From: Volvox africanus
Lineage: Eukaryota > Chlorophyta > Chlorophyceae > Chlamydomonadales > Volvocaceae
DNA length: 64,000 nt
Reading direction: 5' to 3'
Assembly: GCA_030268105.1 (NCBI GenBank)
Contig: BSDZ01000024.1
Coordinates: 558,001 to 622,000 of the forward strand
Positions 1 through 12,564 of the stretch are shown here, in pieces (positions within the stretch are counted from its first letter, which is position 1; every line of letters starts with the position of its first letter). The notes below the pieces were generated by a model. That model did no database searches. It was not told the origin of the DNA and was given only the letters and a program-made list of their open reading frames with translations. The translations under genes were made by a program, and so were the position numbers.

Positions 1-1479
1 CTCGCAGCATGTGAAACAATGTGCAAAAGAGCTAGGAAGGTATCCATCAAGTCCCACCAGCTAGAGGTGCAGGTACAGGTACAGCGGTCATCTCAAGTGA
101 AAGCGCAGCCAGAAGCGCAAATGTTAAGTAGTTACACAGAGGAACACTGCCCTCCCTTCCTCCCTCCTGCCTCCTTCTCGCTTTGCCCCCCACCCAACCG
201 TCCACCAGCTTCTAGCCTTGACCCAACACCGTCATTTGAAAGCCGAAGCCAAATAAGCCATCGCAAAATAGCCCAGTTTCAAACGGCTGATGGAAGTCCA
301 ACTTTCCGAAGCCTCTCCCTTTGGAAGTACGAAATCGAAAGGGAGTTACAAATTGTCCATTGGAATCCTTATACATAACATTAGTGCAATGTTAAGAACA
401 CTTATTTGGTTAGCTATAGCCAATAGAGGATATTTCTTAGTAGGGTGTAGGACTGTCTGCACTTGATACGACAAGCATCATCCACACCGTCTCGTCCTCT
501 GTTGTTTCCTTCCTCCTTTCCCTCCCCCCTCCCGAACAACAGCGCGCCGGTCACTCACGGAATTGCGCCATCAAGGCGCCACACTGCCTTCCTAGCCCCT
601 AAGGAGGTGTCTTCTGCGTAGGCATAGGGCGACAGACCTACCCAGACCCTCAGGTCTTCTGTCTGGTTCGGACCGCCGTAAGGGAATCCCAATATCCATA
701 ATTTCGATCTCACGATGCGCAGCTCAACCGGCACAGCCCCGAAACGTCCTGCACCTGGCACGGTGCTTTTGGTAAAGCGGTTGCGACTGGCCCGTGCAAT
801 CCCCAGCCAGGGAACCACCCGCCGAGCACGTTCCATATTTAGCTTAGATAACGTTTTGGACGGCCCCACCTTCTCCAATCATGTATGCACGAGGGATTCG
901 AGAAGGTCCTCATCATATATAGCCCTGCGGTACGTCGATTATGCCGGGTACTTGCGACCCCTCTCCCACCTAATCTGAGTCTACTTTCCAGAAAGCCAAA
1001 CCTCCAGATGCGCGCTGCATGCCCTGGGCCGTGGCTTAGAAGATGCACCGATTTGAGATGGGACACGAATGGATGCACAGAACCTTGGGTGGGGAAATCG
1101 CCCGTGGGTCATTTTCCAGTCAGCAGTCAGCAGTCAACCCCCCACATATAAACATACACACATACACACGGCGAGTCGAGCGCTGGGGAGCCACGCCCAC
1201 GCCATTATAAGACCGGTTTACGCCGCATTCCCTCCAGAATCCATCCTCTATTCCGACCAGGCTGGCAGCCGGCAACGAAAAGAACTACGAAGCCCATGGT
1301 CGTGTTGATGTCTCCTGCCCCCGAGCTATCCTCAGCCAGTTGAAAGGCTCCGCCAACCTCATGCCTCCTGAGCTTCCCGCCTTGGCCCTTTGGCAAGTGT
1401 ATCAGTAGTCACAAACGCCGGCTGCACCGCCGGTTACAATGCCTCACCCATTGGCGTCACACCGCATGTGCGTCCGGTA

Positions 1480-1484
1480 TTACA
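1480..1484 (-). terminator. candidate polyadenylation signal (TGTAA) of the kinase gene
   Basis: TGTAA on the minus strand, about 650 bases past the kinase stop at 2136. It is the first such motif met downstream; a second lies at 1434-1438. TGTAA is the standard volvocine signal. The assignment rests on motif and distance only. Confidence 0.4.
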
Positions 1485-2078
1485 CTCCCAACACGCCAGA
1501 GCTAAATGCTGAAGTGCTAAATAAAGTAGACAGAATCAGATAAGAATCATCGTACGGACAAACCTACCCAACAGTAAACCCCCCTTCCTCCTATGAGCCA
1601 TGCACTATCCGTGCACCATGTAGCCAGATAGTCGTTTCCGTACAAATGATCGTCCTTGTATCACGGCCGCGCCCTCACGCTGTGGTGCGCTTCTACCAAA
1701 AACCCTAAAACCTTGCCTGCCCTTGGGAGCATTCCCCACTGGGCCGTTGCCCTTGGTAGCCAGTTATATACTGCAAGTACTTGAGACGGTTGCTATTCAA
1801 CGGCGCCTCCTGGGCCTCCCCCAATATCTGGCTGGCCGAATCCTCCTATCAGGTTTCTGCTGGTTCCCAACATAGCGCCATCCTGCTAATCTCTATGTAG
1901 CCCCGTCAGGAACGTGCCACAATGCACGACCGCCCACCCAACACGGACAGCCGACTTCGGCCTCCATGCGAAACAGGTTCAGTGCGGCACAACGAAATGC
2001 GATACAAGTGTGATTCGGACGAGAGCTGCCCGCCTCTTTGCTCGTGATGGGAAATGGTACCCGCACGTCCATCACATC

Positions 2079-2080
<2 letters not shown>

Positions 2081-2110
<30 letters not shown>

Positions 2111-2113
2111 CAA
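2081..2113. repeat. (GGCA)n tetranucleotide microsatellite
   Basis: About eight uninterrupted copies of GGCA lie just 3' of the kinase stop codon, in the probable 3' UTR. Confidence 0.9.
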
Positions 2114-2135
2114 GTGACTGCCTGACGTCGTACCT

Positions 2136-5100
2136 TCAGTCGCTGCGGCCCGCGCTGTATGGCGATGCCTCCAATGGTAGAGAGTCCAAGGAGGCTTGAG
2201 AGCCCCTCTGACGCTGCCACTCCTCCCGCTCACCCGACATCGCGATCGGGCCAGGGCCCCGCATGCTACCCGGGTAAAGTACGGCGGCGCTCCTCCCGTC
2301 TACCGGCTCCCGCGTCCCCAGCACAATAAGGCCCGCCTGCAGCATACGGGGCAATGACGCCTCCGTGCCGCCGTACGCAGCCGATCCAAGTTCGGACGAC
2401 ACCGCTGGACCGCGGCGGTCGCCGGCGGCGTTCGTGCCGGTGTTTGCGCCGGCGCCGAAGCTCAGTTGCGTAACGCCGCTGGAAAACCCCGACCCATGGG
2501 TCACGACGGTCGGCAGGCCGCTGCTGGATGTCAGCAGCTGCTCCTCATGCACTGGTGGCAAAAATGGATGGTTGATTTCCCCAACTATGCCGCTGCCGCC
2601 GCCAAAGGTGAAGCCGCCAGCGTGGTGGACGAGGCCGCCGCCGACTCTCAGGGCACCGCCGGCGGCGGCAGGGGTTGTGAACATCGGCATGTGGGCAGGA
2701 TGGTGACCAGGAGCGCCACCACCACGCGCTGGAATGCTACTGTTATTGCATTGATCGTCCGGCAGCACTGCACCCATGAAGGTGGGCAACCGGCCGTATG
2801 CCTCCTGCGGGAAAAGTTGGAAAGTTGGATATGGTCTTCCTCCCCTCCCCTCCCCTCCCCTCCCCTCCCCTCCCCTCCCCTCCCCTCCCCTCCCCTCCCC
2901 TCCCCTCCCCTCCCCTCCCCTCCCCTCCCCTCCCCTCCCCTCCCCTCCCCTCCCCTCCCCTCCCCTCCCCTCCCCTCCCCTCCCCTCCCCTCCCCTCCCC
3001 TCCCCTCCCCTCCCCTCCCCTCCCCTCCCCTCCCCTCCCCTCCCCTCCCCTCCCCTCCCCTCCCCTCCCCTCCCCTCCCCTCCCCTCCCCTCCTCTCACC
3101 TGAGAGTACTGCCGCTCCAGGGCCAGCGCATGTGCTCCAGCATTGCTACCGGTGCCGGCACTCGAGCAGCCCACCGCCATACCAGCAGTGCGGCTCAGGG
3201 GATGGAGACCGCTGGACCCAACTGACCCAGCCAGACCGATTCCCACCAGAGGATTGCTTATGTTGGCATGGAGGGCGCTACTGTGCCAGGCGGAAGCGAC
3301 TAGTGTGGCCCGTGTGTCGCAATCCAGCACGGCGCCGCCTAAAGTAGTGGTGGTGGCAGTTTGTGCCCACGAACTTGACATTTGCGTCAGAGCGTTAGAC
3401 GAGGCGGCGGCAGTGAGGGTGGTGGAGGTGGCTACGTAACTACAGTGCACAGTGTTCAGGCTGCCGGCGACGGCGCCATTGGCGATGGTGCGACCGCTGC
3501 CAGCGGCTGTGCTGGCGGCATGACTACCGGCGCATGTTGACCCATGAGTCGGTGTGCCAGGAACTCGACGTCCTTTGCGCTCCTCCAAGGTCGCCGACGA
3601 TATCTCCGAGCCAAACCTCGACCTGGATCCAGACTCTGATCCAATTCCGGTCCTGGATTCAGATCTGGAATCTGGCGTGGCTATATAAATCGCCTCGTCA
3701 TTCACATCGGTTACTTCGCTATTGTCTCTGCAAGTCTGGCGTTGCTGCATGACGGGTAAACTGCTTACCGCTGCCACCGTCGCCATCGCCGCAATGTTGG
3801 CGGGAGACGCGACGGCAGGGGCGAGGGATCCTTGAGAAAGCATGGGCACAATGGCATGGGCCAGCCCCAAGGCCTCAAGATCACCACCAGTAGCGGTAGC
3901 GGGATGGAAGGCGGCGGGTGCGGCAGTTGCGGCTGCAACGCGTGAGTCCAGATAAGACTCGCGCATCCCAGTGACGCTGCGGGGGAAAGCAGTGTCAGTT
4001 ATTTCCGGTACGGCAACCGGTCCTGGTCTGTCCCAAGGCTCCGAGGACGCATGGAAAATGGGATCCCCACTCCAGGGTAAGACGGTTGTCGGCAGCCGCG
4101 ACGGACCAGCCGTCGCCGGCTCCACCGCCGGCATTGGGATCGCCTGAGGCGCCGTCACGGCGGCGGGAAAGCTTGAGTCCTTCACGGCCGCCGAGGCGGC
4201 ATGGGCGCAGGGCGGTAACTCCTGATGCTCTGAGATGTCTTGTAACATCGCCTGGAATAAGAACATTACGGCGATAGCTACATGGACCACATGCAGCTAT
4301 CAAAGTCCCGAAGGCTTGCAGGCACGTTACATTGTGCGATCAACGCGCTGTGCACGATATATGGATTGGACTCATGTATGGGATTGCACTACGCATTTAC
4401 CTGCAGCTTTTCAACAATCTCATTGAAAGTGGGACGGGACTTGTGGTCGTACGATAAACAGGACTCGATTAAACGCCCGAGCGGTGGGTATATCCAAGGC
4501 GGCACCTGCAGCCGCAGCTCATCCTGCATCACAGGCAGGACCATGGTGTTCCAGCTGATCAGGAAATATTTTCACAAGTTGTAAAGAAGTATGTACAAAT
4601 TATATGTTTAGCTTTCCCGTACAGGATAAATTAAACAAAATTTCCCCTCCCCCAGCGTCTCTAGAATTGCCTTGCTTTGATGCTGGGCAGTTTGGGAGGG
4701 TCCTAGCTTAGTTCCTCCTTTCCTTCGAGTGCCCCTGGGTGAAAGGGCCAGGCTTAGCTAGGGTGGCTATAGAGGTGGAGGAGGAGGGGTCTTCTAGTTT
4801 TTGGGTGGTAGGGCTTGTTCGCTTGCCTTCTTGTCCTCTCCTTCTGGGTGGTGGTGTGGTTGGCTGAGGCTCTGTTCGCCAGGCCAGAGGCTCGTGAGCT
4901 TCATGTAAGTAAATTAACTGAACTTCTAAAACTAAAAATGGCTTGTTGGGCCTTACGAGCTCATGAAGCTTCGAACAATCACAGTCGAGCTTCATGATGC
5001 ATTTTACTGCATATTTATTTTTTGTTCCTTAATACCCTCCCACAGACCTGCATGACCCCCATGATGATCTGCACGCTCCTAAGGCCCGGCCAGGGCGCCG

Positions 5101-8100
5101 AGACTCCGGTGACCAGCTGCCACAACATCACGGCGAAGCTCCAAACATCGGACGCTTTGAAGCTGACGCCGCTCACCGCCTCAGGGGCCAGATACCGGAC
5201 CTAGGGGGCCCGGGGGGGAGGGAACACGCGCTATTGCCGTATTGAAGGGATACATATACTGAGGGCCTCCTAGCTGCAGAGAGCAGCAGGCCGCAGCCCA
5301 GGTTAGTGGTTACCTTGGGGGTAGTGGTTTGTTGGCCGCTGTTGAAGATTTACCACCCCCCCTGTATCACTGACACATATACCATGAAGTAGGGCGCCCC
5401 TGTAGGCTCTGGAGGGTTTTGGCGGCCCCTTAGGAGCCTGCTAGATTAGAGTCCTAAAGGACAAATACTCGGCTAGGTTACCTCTGAAGAATTCCAGCGA
5501 TTTAATAGTTTGATGACGACGTGTACAACAAAGAAACATATATAAACTAAAACTCCTTAACTTACTTCCTGTTATATTTCCTGTTAAATAATTCTCAAAA
5601 TTGGAGAGATTTGCTCAATAATGGCTCGCAACGAATATACAGACGCATCATGAAGGATCCTTACCGTTCCCGCGGGAAAGGTCTCCCGGTTGAGCAAGAA
5701 GTCGTGGTCGCGGTTCATGAGCACGCGGGCCAGGCCGAAGTCAGATACCTGCAGGGTTGCAGATGTTACGTGTGCCCTGACATGTCCCAACTGTTTTGCA
5801 GTGGGCAAGACAGCCAATGTTCGACGATTACACATCGTCACAGTACAGCGCGTAACCAGTGCGTGCCCTTAGCCATCCAGGGACAGATCACGAAGTGTCA
5901 TGAAAACATGGAGTACCATGACCTTTTTGCTGGAGGCCAGGAACATGATTTCCCCAGATTTGCCCCGTACATTCCGGATCCCGTACGATCCGATTGCCCC
6001 CAGAGCTGTAGCGCGAGTGTTGTCTGCAGTAGCAGGTAGGTTCCGTGCCTAGCTACCCGTTTCCTTGTCCAAAGGATTGAAGCCCTTCAAGCTAGGCCCA
6101 CAAGCGCATCGCACTGACGCGCCCTCTCCTTGCCTTAGCAATGAAGCCCCGCGGGTCGCGCGGGTCGCTGCATAGGAGCACGTTGGAGGGCTTGAGGTCG
6201 CCGTGGATGACGTTATGGCCGTGCAGAAACGCCATGCCGCGGGCGACGTCCAACGCCGTCAACAAAAGTGCAGGGAGCCGTTCGCCTTCCACGCCGAAGC
6301 GACCTGCGGGGGCGGGCTGGGTTATTCGCTTTGTCTGTCCGTCAGCCGTTAGGGGCCGCTGTTTCCCCAGATTGAAATTAATTTTGTGGCAGCGCCGCCT
6401 CATTCAGTCAGCATTCGGTTAATCGATATGATAGCGGTCTTAGGAGAGTGCTCAGCGGCTTACGCCTGGATTCTTATGCCTGGGTTCCTGTGCCCCAAAC
6501 TGCTTCGCGTTAGGGTTCCTTCGAACATCATTCCAAACCCACCACGCCTCAAAGCCTCAAGCAAGGAACCCTGGTCCGCATCCTCCATTACGATTCGCGT
6601 CAGGAAATCTCCCGGCTTGGCATTGAGACGCTGCATGATCTGCTGCAGAGTCCGCCAGCCCTGTTCCAGAGCCTCCTGCTGCGCCGCGCTGCCCTCCCCT
6701 GCCACCACGGGTAGCAGCCGTTGCGAAGGCGGGTGCAGCGTCGCCGCTGCTGCCTCCATCACCATGCCGCTGTCACTGCTGCTGCTGCCGCTGCCCGTGT
6801 GCACCACCCCATCCGGCGTTGACCCACTTGCCACCTGTTTCGAGCCTGACCCGTTACCTGACGGCGTCGTCAGATTGTCGGCGCTGCTGGTTCCGGCGGT
6901 GGCCCCGAGGCCGCCGCTGCCAGCCCCGGCAGTGAGCATCTGGGTCAAAGTGGAGAATTTACTTGTACCGCTAGGGTGTTTGACGGAGGAATCGGTGGCC
7001 GCACTGCGGGTGAGCACCACACTGGAGATCCGGCTCGGGCTGACACCCCCGCCGTCAACACCGCCGCTGTGCATCTGGGGTGCGTCCCCAGTGGGTGGCC
7101 CTGCAGCAAGATCCAGGAGCAGCAGCGGGGGTGGCGCCGGCGGCGGCAGTGAGCGCGCTGCCGCCGGCCGGGCAAAAATGTTGGTAACTGAGCCGATGGC
7201 AGTGCATGGTGTCTGGCATCTGCTCATGCCGGAGCTATGGCCAGGGCTGTGCAAGTTGGATGCCGCCAGGGCCGCCGCCAGAAGCCCCGTCCGAGCGCGG
7301 CCTGAGTTGGTGTCCTTTCGTCCTCTGTGGCCCTGTTCAGACAGCAGCAACGAACGCTGCTTAAGATTTCGCTGAGATCGCATGAAAAATGCGCCCAGGA
7401 TGGACCCGGAATCGACGTTCTTTCCTTGGCTGTGTCCCGTGCCGCTGCCGCCACCACCCGTAAAAGCGCCGCCGGCGGCGGTCATGCCGGTGCTGCACAT
7501 TGAGGATTCCGCGACGGCGGCCGCGGCGGCAATAGTAGGAGCAGCTGGCGGCGGCGGTAATAAAGCAGCCACACACAATGGCCTTCCTCCGCCGCCGATA
7601 GACGGCAGATTGCCGTAGCCCATTGCTTCGCCGCTGCTGCTGCTGCCGCTGCTTGTCAACAACAGCCGCCTGCTGTCGGGCTGGCCCGACGATGCGGCGT
7701 CGTTAGCTTGCGTGCCGCCGCCGGTGCTGCCGCACAGCGATGCATCCTCCATCAGTCCCACAGCTTGCCTATGCTCTGGAATAGAGAGCTGCGTTATGGG
7801 AGTGGTAGAGAAATGCAAGCGACTTGCCGTGTGGGTCAACATCCCGCGGCCTCGGCACCAGGAGATTCCACCGCCACCTCCATATCCACCTCCTGACCCC
7901 GGCTGGCTGCTGACAGGGTGCAAACTAGACGACATAGGGGCGACGGTGCTGCTGAGGATGAGGTTGTTATCACCTGCTGTACCGGCAGGAGTGGCGGCGG
8001 TGCCGCCCGCACCATATAGCGTGCCGCGGTTCGCATCATATAACAAACTCCCCGTTTCCGGTGTATGGTTACTGGAATTAGGGCTGGGTGTGAACAAGTG

Positions 8101-10905
8101 GCTGCTGACACTGTCTCGGCTGAAGAGGAAAGCGGTAGTGCTGTCGCTGCGGCGAAGGCTGAGCCCCACCGTACCAGCCCCAACCGCAGCGGTGGCGGCG
8201 GCGGTGGCGGCGGCGTCACAGGTAGCTGCCTGTTGCAAGATGCTGTAAGTGGTCATGTCGCTACTGCGGTAGAAGTCTTCCGCCCACGGCGCTGAACGGG
8301 AAAATTCGAAGTCCGTGTTTTGGCTTGGTCCCCGCTCCGGCAGCACTTGCCGAGGTTGCTGAAGCGCAAGCCCTCTTGCCGACAGTAGCGGCGGTGGCGG
8401 CAGCGGCGATGCTGGCGGCGGCAGAGCAGGTGTGGGGGTCGAGGCTTTCATAAAGCGTCCGTCAGGCGGTGTACCTGACGGGCGTAGGACTACTGCCACC
8501 GTTGCCGCTTTGCGCTGTTGTGTGCCCATTCGAGTAGCTGCACCGGCAATCGAACCGGTAAAGGAGCGATGGTGCCCGAATGCAATGCGAGTCACCGGGA
8601 TTCCACCAGGGGACGCGCGTGCGGTGCGGTCGACACCATCCCCAGCCCTATCCGATGCCCGCACCATATCCAGAATATTGGCAGCGCACATTGATGGTGC
8701 TATGCGTAGAGAAACCTTAAGGCCCCCGACAGCAGCAGTAGCAGAGCCGTCTCCCTGGTTGCGCGCGGCCTGGCTGGAGCCTGCCTTCACCGCACTGAAG
8801 CCTCCATCGTTGCCTCCACTGTCTCCATTTCTGCCTTCCTCGTTGTCCATAAGGCCCCGGAACATCGGCGGCGGGATGGCACTTAAGGACGATTGGGTCT
8901 TACTGCCACTGGCCGCTGCAGGTGCGGGGAAATGACATAAGCCTACACCGCCTACACTGCCGCCGCCACCGTCGCCACTGCGTCGGCGCTTGCCGACCTT
9001 AGTACCGCATCTGCGACAGCCGTGCTTGGCAAGAAGGCGCTCTTTGCGGTACTTCTCCCGATGGGCCATGGCAGCCAGCGCTTCTGGAAAGTCAAGGAAG
9101 TTTTCCGGCGCAACCCGGGTGACGTACCAGCTTAAAGTGCGGATAACGTTGGGGTGCGCCAGCGCGCGACTCAACAGACCTTCCGTCGCTGGTGCGGCCA
9201 TGCCGTCAGCACCACGTGTCACCAGGTGCTTCACGCACACCGTACGGCCACCTCCGCCGCCTACTACACCTCCCTCGGAGATGCGACCTCGGTACACCAA
9301 ACCCATCGAACCCGAACCCACGAGGCTCATGTCGCTGACCTGCCCCGCGGCGCGTACAGCATCTAGCTGGCTGGCCCTGCTGGTCAGGTCGTAAACCACC
9401 TCCCGGGATAAATTGCCGGTTTCTGGCTCCATGATGTTGGTCAGCTGGGAAAACGAGCGCAGACCAGCGGAAAGGACGCCTGCCAGCAGGCCCCAATGCG
9501 ACGGACGGGAAGTGGTCGTCATACCGCTAGCGTAAGATGCAATAGAAGACGCACAGCTGCCTGCCGCTGGCGCTGCTGCCAACGTGCCCGGATTCGACAT
9601 TCCGGCGGCAATCAGTGGGCTGGGCAGGCTGACCGAAGGCAGCTGCCCTGTGGAGACGTAGGCACCGCTGCTGGCGCCATTGGAGCAGGCAACTTGGGGA
9701 GCTGACACGGTTGTGGCGGCGGAGGCGGGAGGTTTAAGCCAGCGTGCCGGCGGCGGCGTCAGCGGCGGCATTGTTTTTTCCATGATGATGGCGGCGGTGG
9801 CGGCGTCAGTGGCAGTGTCCTTGTCGACAACAACGTTCTTCGGGCTATCCGGCAGGCTGTCCTGCGTGCGTTGAGTCCGCAGGGAGGGCAGGGAGCCCAG
9901 CTGACTGTCGCCACCGCCACCGCCACTGCCTGCGCCGCTGTTGGCGCTCTCCAGCCGTCCTGCATCACAGTCCCAGCAGCATTGCAAGCCTCACGACTAT
10001 CACGGGACATAAGCCCGACATATAGCCGCGCCAAATCAGTCAATCAAAAAAGTCAAACCCCGATGGCACAGAAGAATTGACTTGAGGATGCGGGTTTCAT
10101 CAGTCGCCACCACATTCCGCCGCCAGACCCCTCGCCATCCCCCACCCCCGCCTCCACCTCCATGCGCTCAGCGCTCAAGGTCGGCGGAATAGAACGGCAG
10201 GAAGCGGATGGTCCCATGAAACTGAACTTTCTGCCTAGATGCTTTGAGATCGTGACGCGGCCTTCATACACATTCATGCAGCATGATAGATACAATGGAC
10301 GCATCACATAATTAATACGCACCAGTAACCGATGATACTGGTCGCCGGGCTGCGGCGGCAGGGCTGGACCGGCATGATCTCCCACTCTCAGATTTCGACC
10401 GAGGTCTCGCGTTAGGCTGCGATAGAAGGCCGCGGCATAGCCGGCGGCCTCTTGGTCCCGCCCTCCGGATGCAGCCACCGTCACCGTCACCGCCATCGTT
10501 ACCAGCGCTGCTGCATCCCCAACATGCCCACCCGCACAACCATCGACCAAGGTGCTGAACTAATCTGGGATTACTGCCGCGGGATATGCCGTTCGGGTTG
10601 AGTTGCATCACAGCACCGCTACCACGCCGGGACCAACGGGAGGAAGCCGCAGCACGAGCAGCGGACGATCTGGAGAGATGTGACGGTAAGCCAGGGGATG
10701 CCGATGGCGGAATTGGTTCTTGCTGATCGAAGGTACTTGTAGCAAAACCCCGGCAGCTGCTGCTGCCGTCGAACACTGCGAAAGGGACAGCAGAGCTGAC
10801 AGGGGGGAGTTCCTGGAAGACCCGTTTAGGATGGCCATCGCCGGAAACGGCGTATGGTTGCTCGTACGGTAGCTCTGATGCTGCTGTCCCATCCACCGGA
10901 AGCAT
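2136..10905 (-). CDS. TKL-type protein kinase, very large, serine/glycine/alanine-rich
   Basis: A protein kinase with the subdomain order complete. Exons resolved on the minus strand: about 9960-6543, 6303-6134, 5748-5665, 5200-5048, 4523-4401, 4251-3100, 2804-2136; all these junctions keep phase. The N-lobe shows the glycine loop VGSGSMGLVYRG, the beta-3 lysine in VCVKHL and the HPN motif. The catalytic loop is VIHGDLKPSN, so HRD is replaced by HGD (a non-RD kinase). DFG lies in VSDFGLARVL, APE in VRYLAPEAV, and subdomain XI is DHKSRPTFNEIVEKL. About 830 residues of low complexity separate beta-4 (WYVTRV) from beta-5 (IVMEDADQGSLL). A tail of about 600 low-complexity residues follows the domain. 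The 5' part is unresolved: an ATG at 10905 opens a coding-like frame, and a second frame (10550-10330) ends at a good donor, but the joins to the long exon are not fixed. Serine/threonine activity is inferred from the TKL family. Confidence 0.85.
2841..3095. repeat. (TCCCC)n pentanucleotide tract inside a kinase intron
   Basis: About 50 almost perfect copies. The tract lies in the intron 3099-2805 of the minus-strand kinase gene: the donor is CAG|GTGAGAGG, and the acceptor at 2804 has a pyrimidine tract ending TTTTCCCGCAG. Both ends are phase 0. The transcript strand carries runs of GGGGA, which could form G-quadruplexes. All three plus-strand frames and one minus frame stay open through it, so long ORFs here are artefacts of the repeat. 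Confidence 0.95.
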
Positions 10906-12183
10906 GTATCCGTCTCAGGGGCTGCAGAGTTGCAAATATTTAAAAGGTCCGTTGGCAAGCAAACAGACAACAGGCAATACCTAAGTAAGCCCCAGGCAGA
11001 AATCAGTTTCATTAGTAATTGATGATAGCGGTGCTACACTAGTATTGCAAGGCGGTCAAGAAGGGACATGACGACAAAATGTCAACTGCGCGCCGTTCGA
11101 ACTATAGCACTACATTGTTATTCAGTAGCAGTAAAGCGGCAAATTGCAACCAAACACCTGTTGTTTATGTCGGCACATAATATATGCTTGGGACCAATAC
11201 AGCACGGTCACGTGTTTTTACAGTTCGCTATCACCTTTCTCAATTATCCAGGGTAATCCCAGTAGTTGATGTCCCCATAGAACCGGTGAAGCACTGATGA
11301 AGCACAAGACACGAGCGCCAGGCAGCAAACGTCGATGGCGATACCGTATGCACCCGCAGATCTTTCTGGTGAAGATCTACATACGTTATGAGTAGAAGAC
11401 GGCGTAAGATTTTGTGTTATGAAGCTTGTTGGAGTCGTAACTGGGGAAACCACGACCAGCTCAGGACCGTACGCAGTATACAAGAATACGTCCTGTCTGG
11501 AGAGTCAGGAAAAATGTAATGGGAAATAGTCTCAACCGCTGAAGCTTATTTATCTTATGTTGAGACAAAGGGTCTTTATGTGGAATTAGATATGAACGTT
11601 GCTCTCTTCAAATGCTCGAGGCCACTGATGCGTTTAGGTAAGATTGTGAGTTCATAAATGTTATTAAATTACCTATTAAACCTACCTATAAAACCTAGAA
11701 CCTGAAATAAATTTGAAAGGGCGGTCATTTGTATTGGCGCCTGCATGATTGTCCGAAACGATGAGTTATACATGGCTATTGGATATGAAACTTGCACGAG
11801 TAGCGCATAATACTTGGAAGGGGTTCAGCTTGGTACGACTAGGTACTTAAGGGTGCCGTTCGGAGATGAGGCCGTGAGGTCCATGACGGTGTGGCGCATT
11901 CAACTGGATCACGAATAGTGGGAAGCAGGATTAACTCAGGGAACGCTAGGCAATTAGGTATGTCTAAGACAATAAAGAAAAGGGTAGGCATCGATACGCA
12001 CTGGTCCTGCTCCGTTTCTGAAGTAATATAGCAGATCGTAGCAGCTTTGCCCGTGAAGGGGACCTGAGGTCCAATTTGGGCGCACAGTACGCATACGTTT
12101 CGTAATAAATCGTTTAGTACTCACCAAACCAAATAACGGGTACATAACATGTCCGTACAATTTCAAAATTTCAGATAAATTTC

Positions 12184-12188
12184 TTACA
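12184..12188 (-). terminator. candidate polyadenylation signal (TGTAA) of DUF218 gene
   Basis: First minus-strand TGTAA downstream of the stop at 12696, about 510 bases away. Confidence 0.45.
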
Positions 12189-12564
12189 ATATTCACCCAG
12201 AGAACTTTTCTACTATCCGTTAGCATTTAGCATTGGAAAACCGTCGTGGGGCTTTTCCGAGGATCTCCCAGCTACACCTTCGATTTTGCCCCGGCCTTCA
12301 GCTACATATCAACAGGTGGTTCAAGAAGCGGCGTTCCATTATTGCGTCCATCAATGCAGAGGGTTTCCTCCGGTTCCCTCGCCGTTTATAGGATCGCAAG
12401 GGCCCAAGCCAGGATATATATAGAAGCTGTCAGGAGAAGCATACCAGAAGGATACGGTAAGTGCGCATCTGCTTCGGTTGCGTCCAGTACGGCCAGTAAG
12501 CATTTGATAGCACCAACAGTCTTCCTGGTGGTAGGCGCGAGGAACGAGCAGTACGGCTCCCTTT

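Larger units (their letters stand above)
1..2135. other. spacer, probable kinase 3' UTR plus unassigned DNA
   Basis: No coding region is supported here. The open frames on both strands lack family resemblance, splice-site support and consistent codon bias. The right-hand part, down to about 1430, is likely the 3' untranslated region of the minus-strand kinase that stops at 2136. It holds a GGCA tetranucleotide repeat and two minus-strand TGTAA signals. A stretch near 681-700 contains a GGAATCCCAATA-type motif that recurs elsewhere in the window. Confidence 0.5.

Noticed and set aside
2743..3099. RGGEG repeat read as part of the normal kinase protein
   Set aside because: A strong donor at 3099 and a strong pyrimidine-rich acceptor at 2805 remove it, and splicing joins two phase-0 coding exons, whereas read-through stops shortly after the array.
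2466..3347. Long plus-strand open frames of Ser-Pro-Pro-Leu-Pro repeats
   Set aside because: They exist only because the TCCCC array has no stop codon in any plus frame. The region is the intron and flanking exons of the minus-strand kinase.
10906..12183. Transposon or retroelement in the AT-rich spacer
   Set aside because: No transposase, reverse-transcriptase or integrase motif and no terminal repeats were seen by eye.
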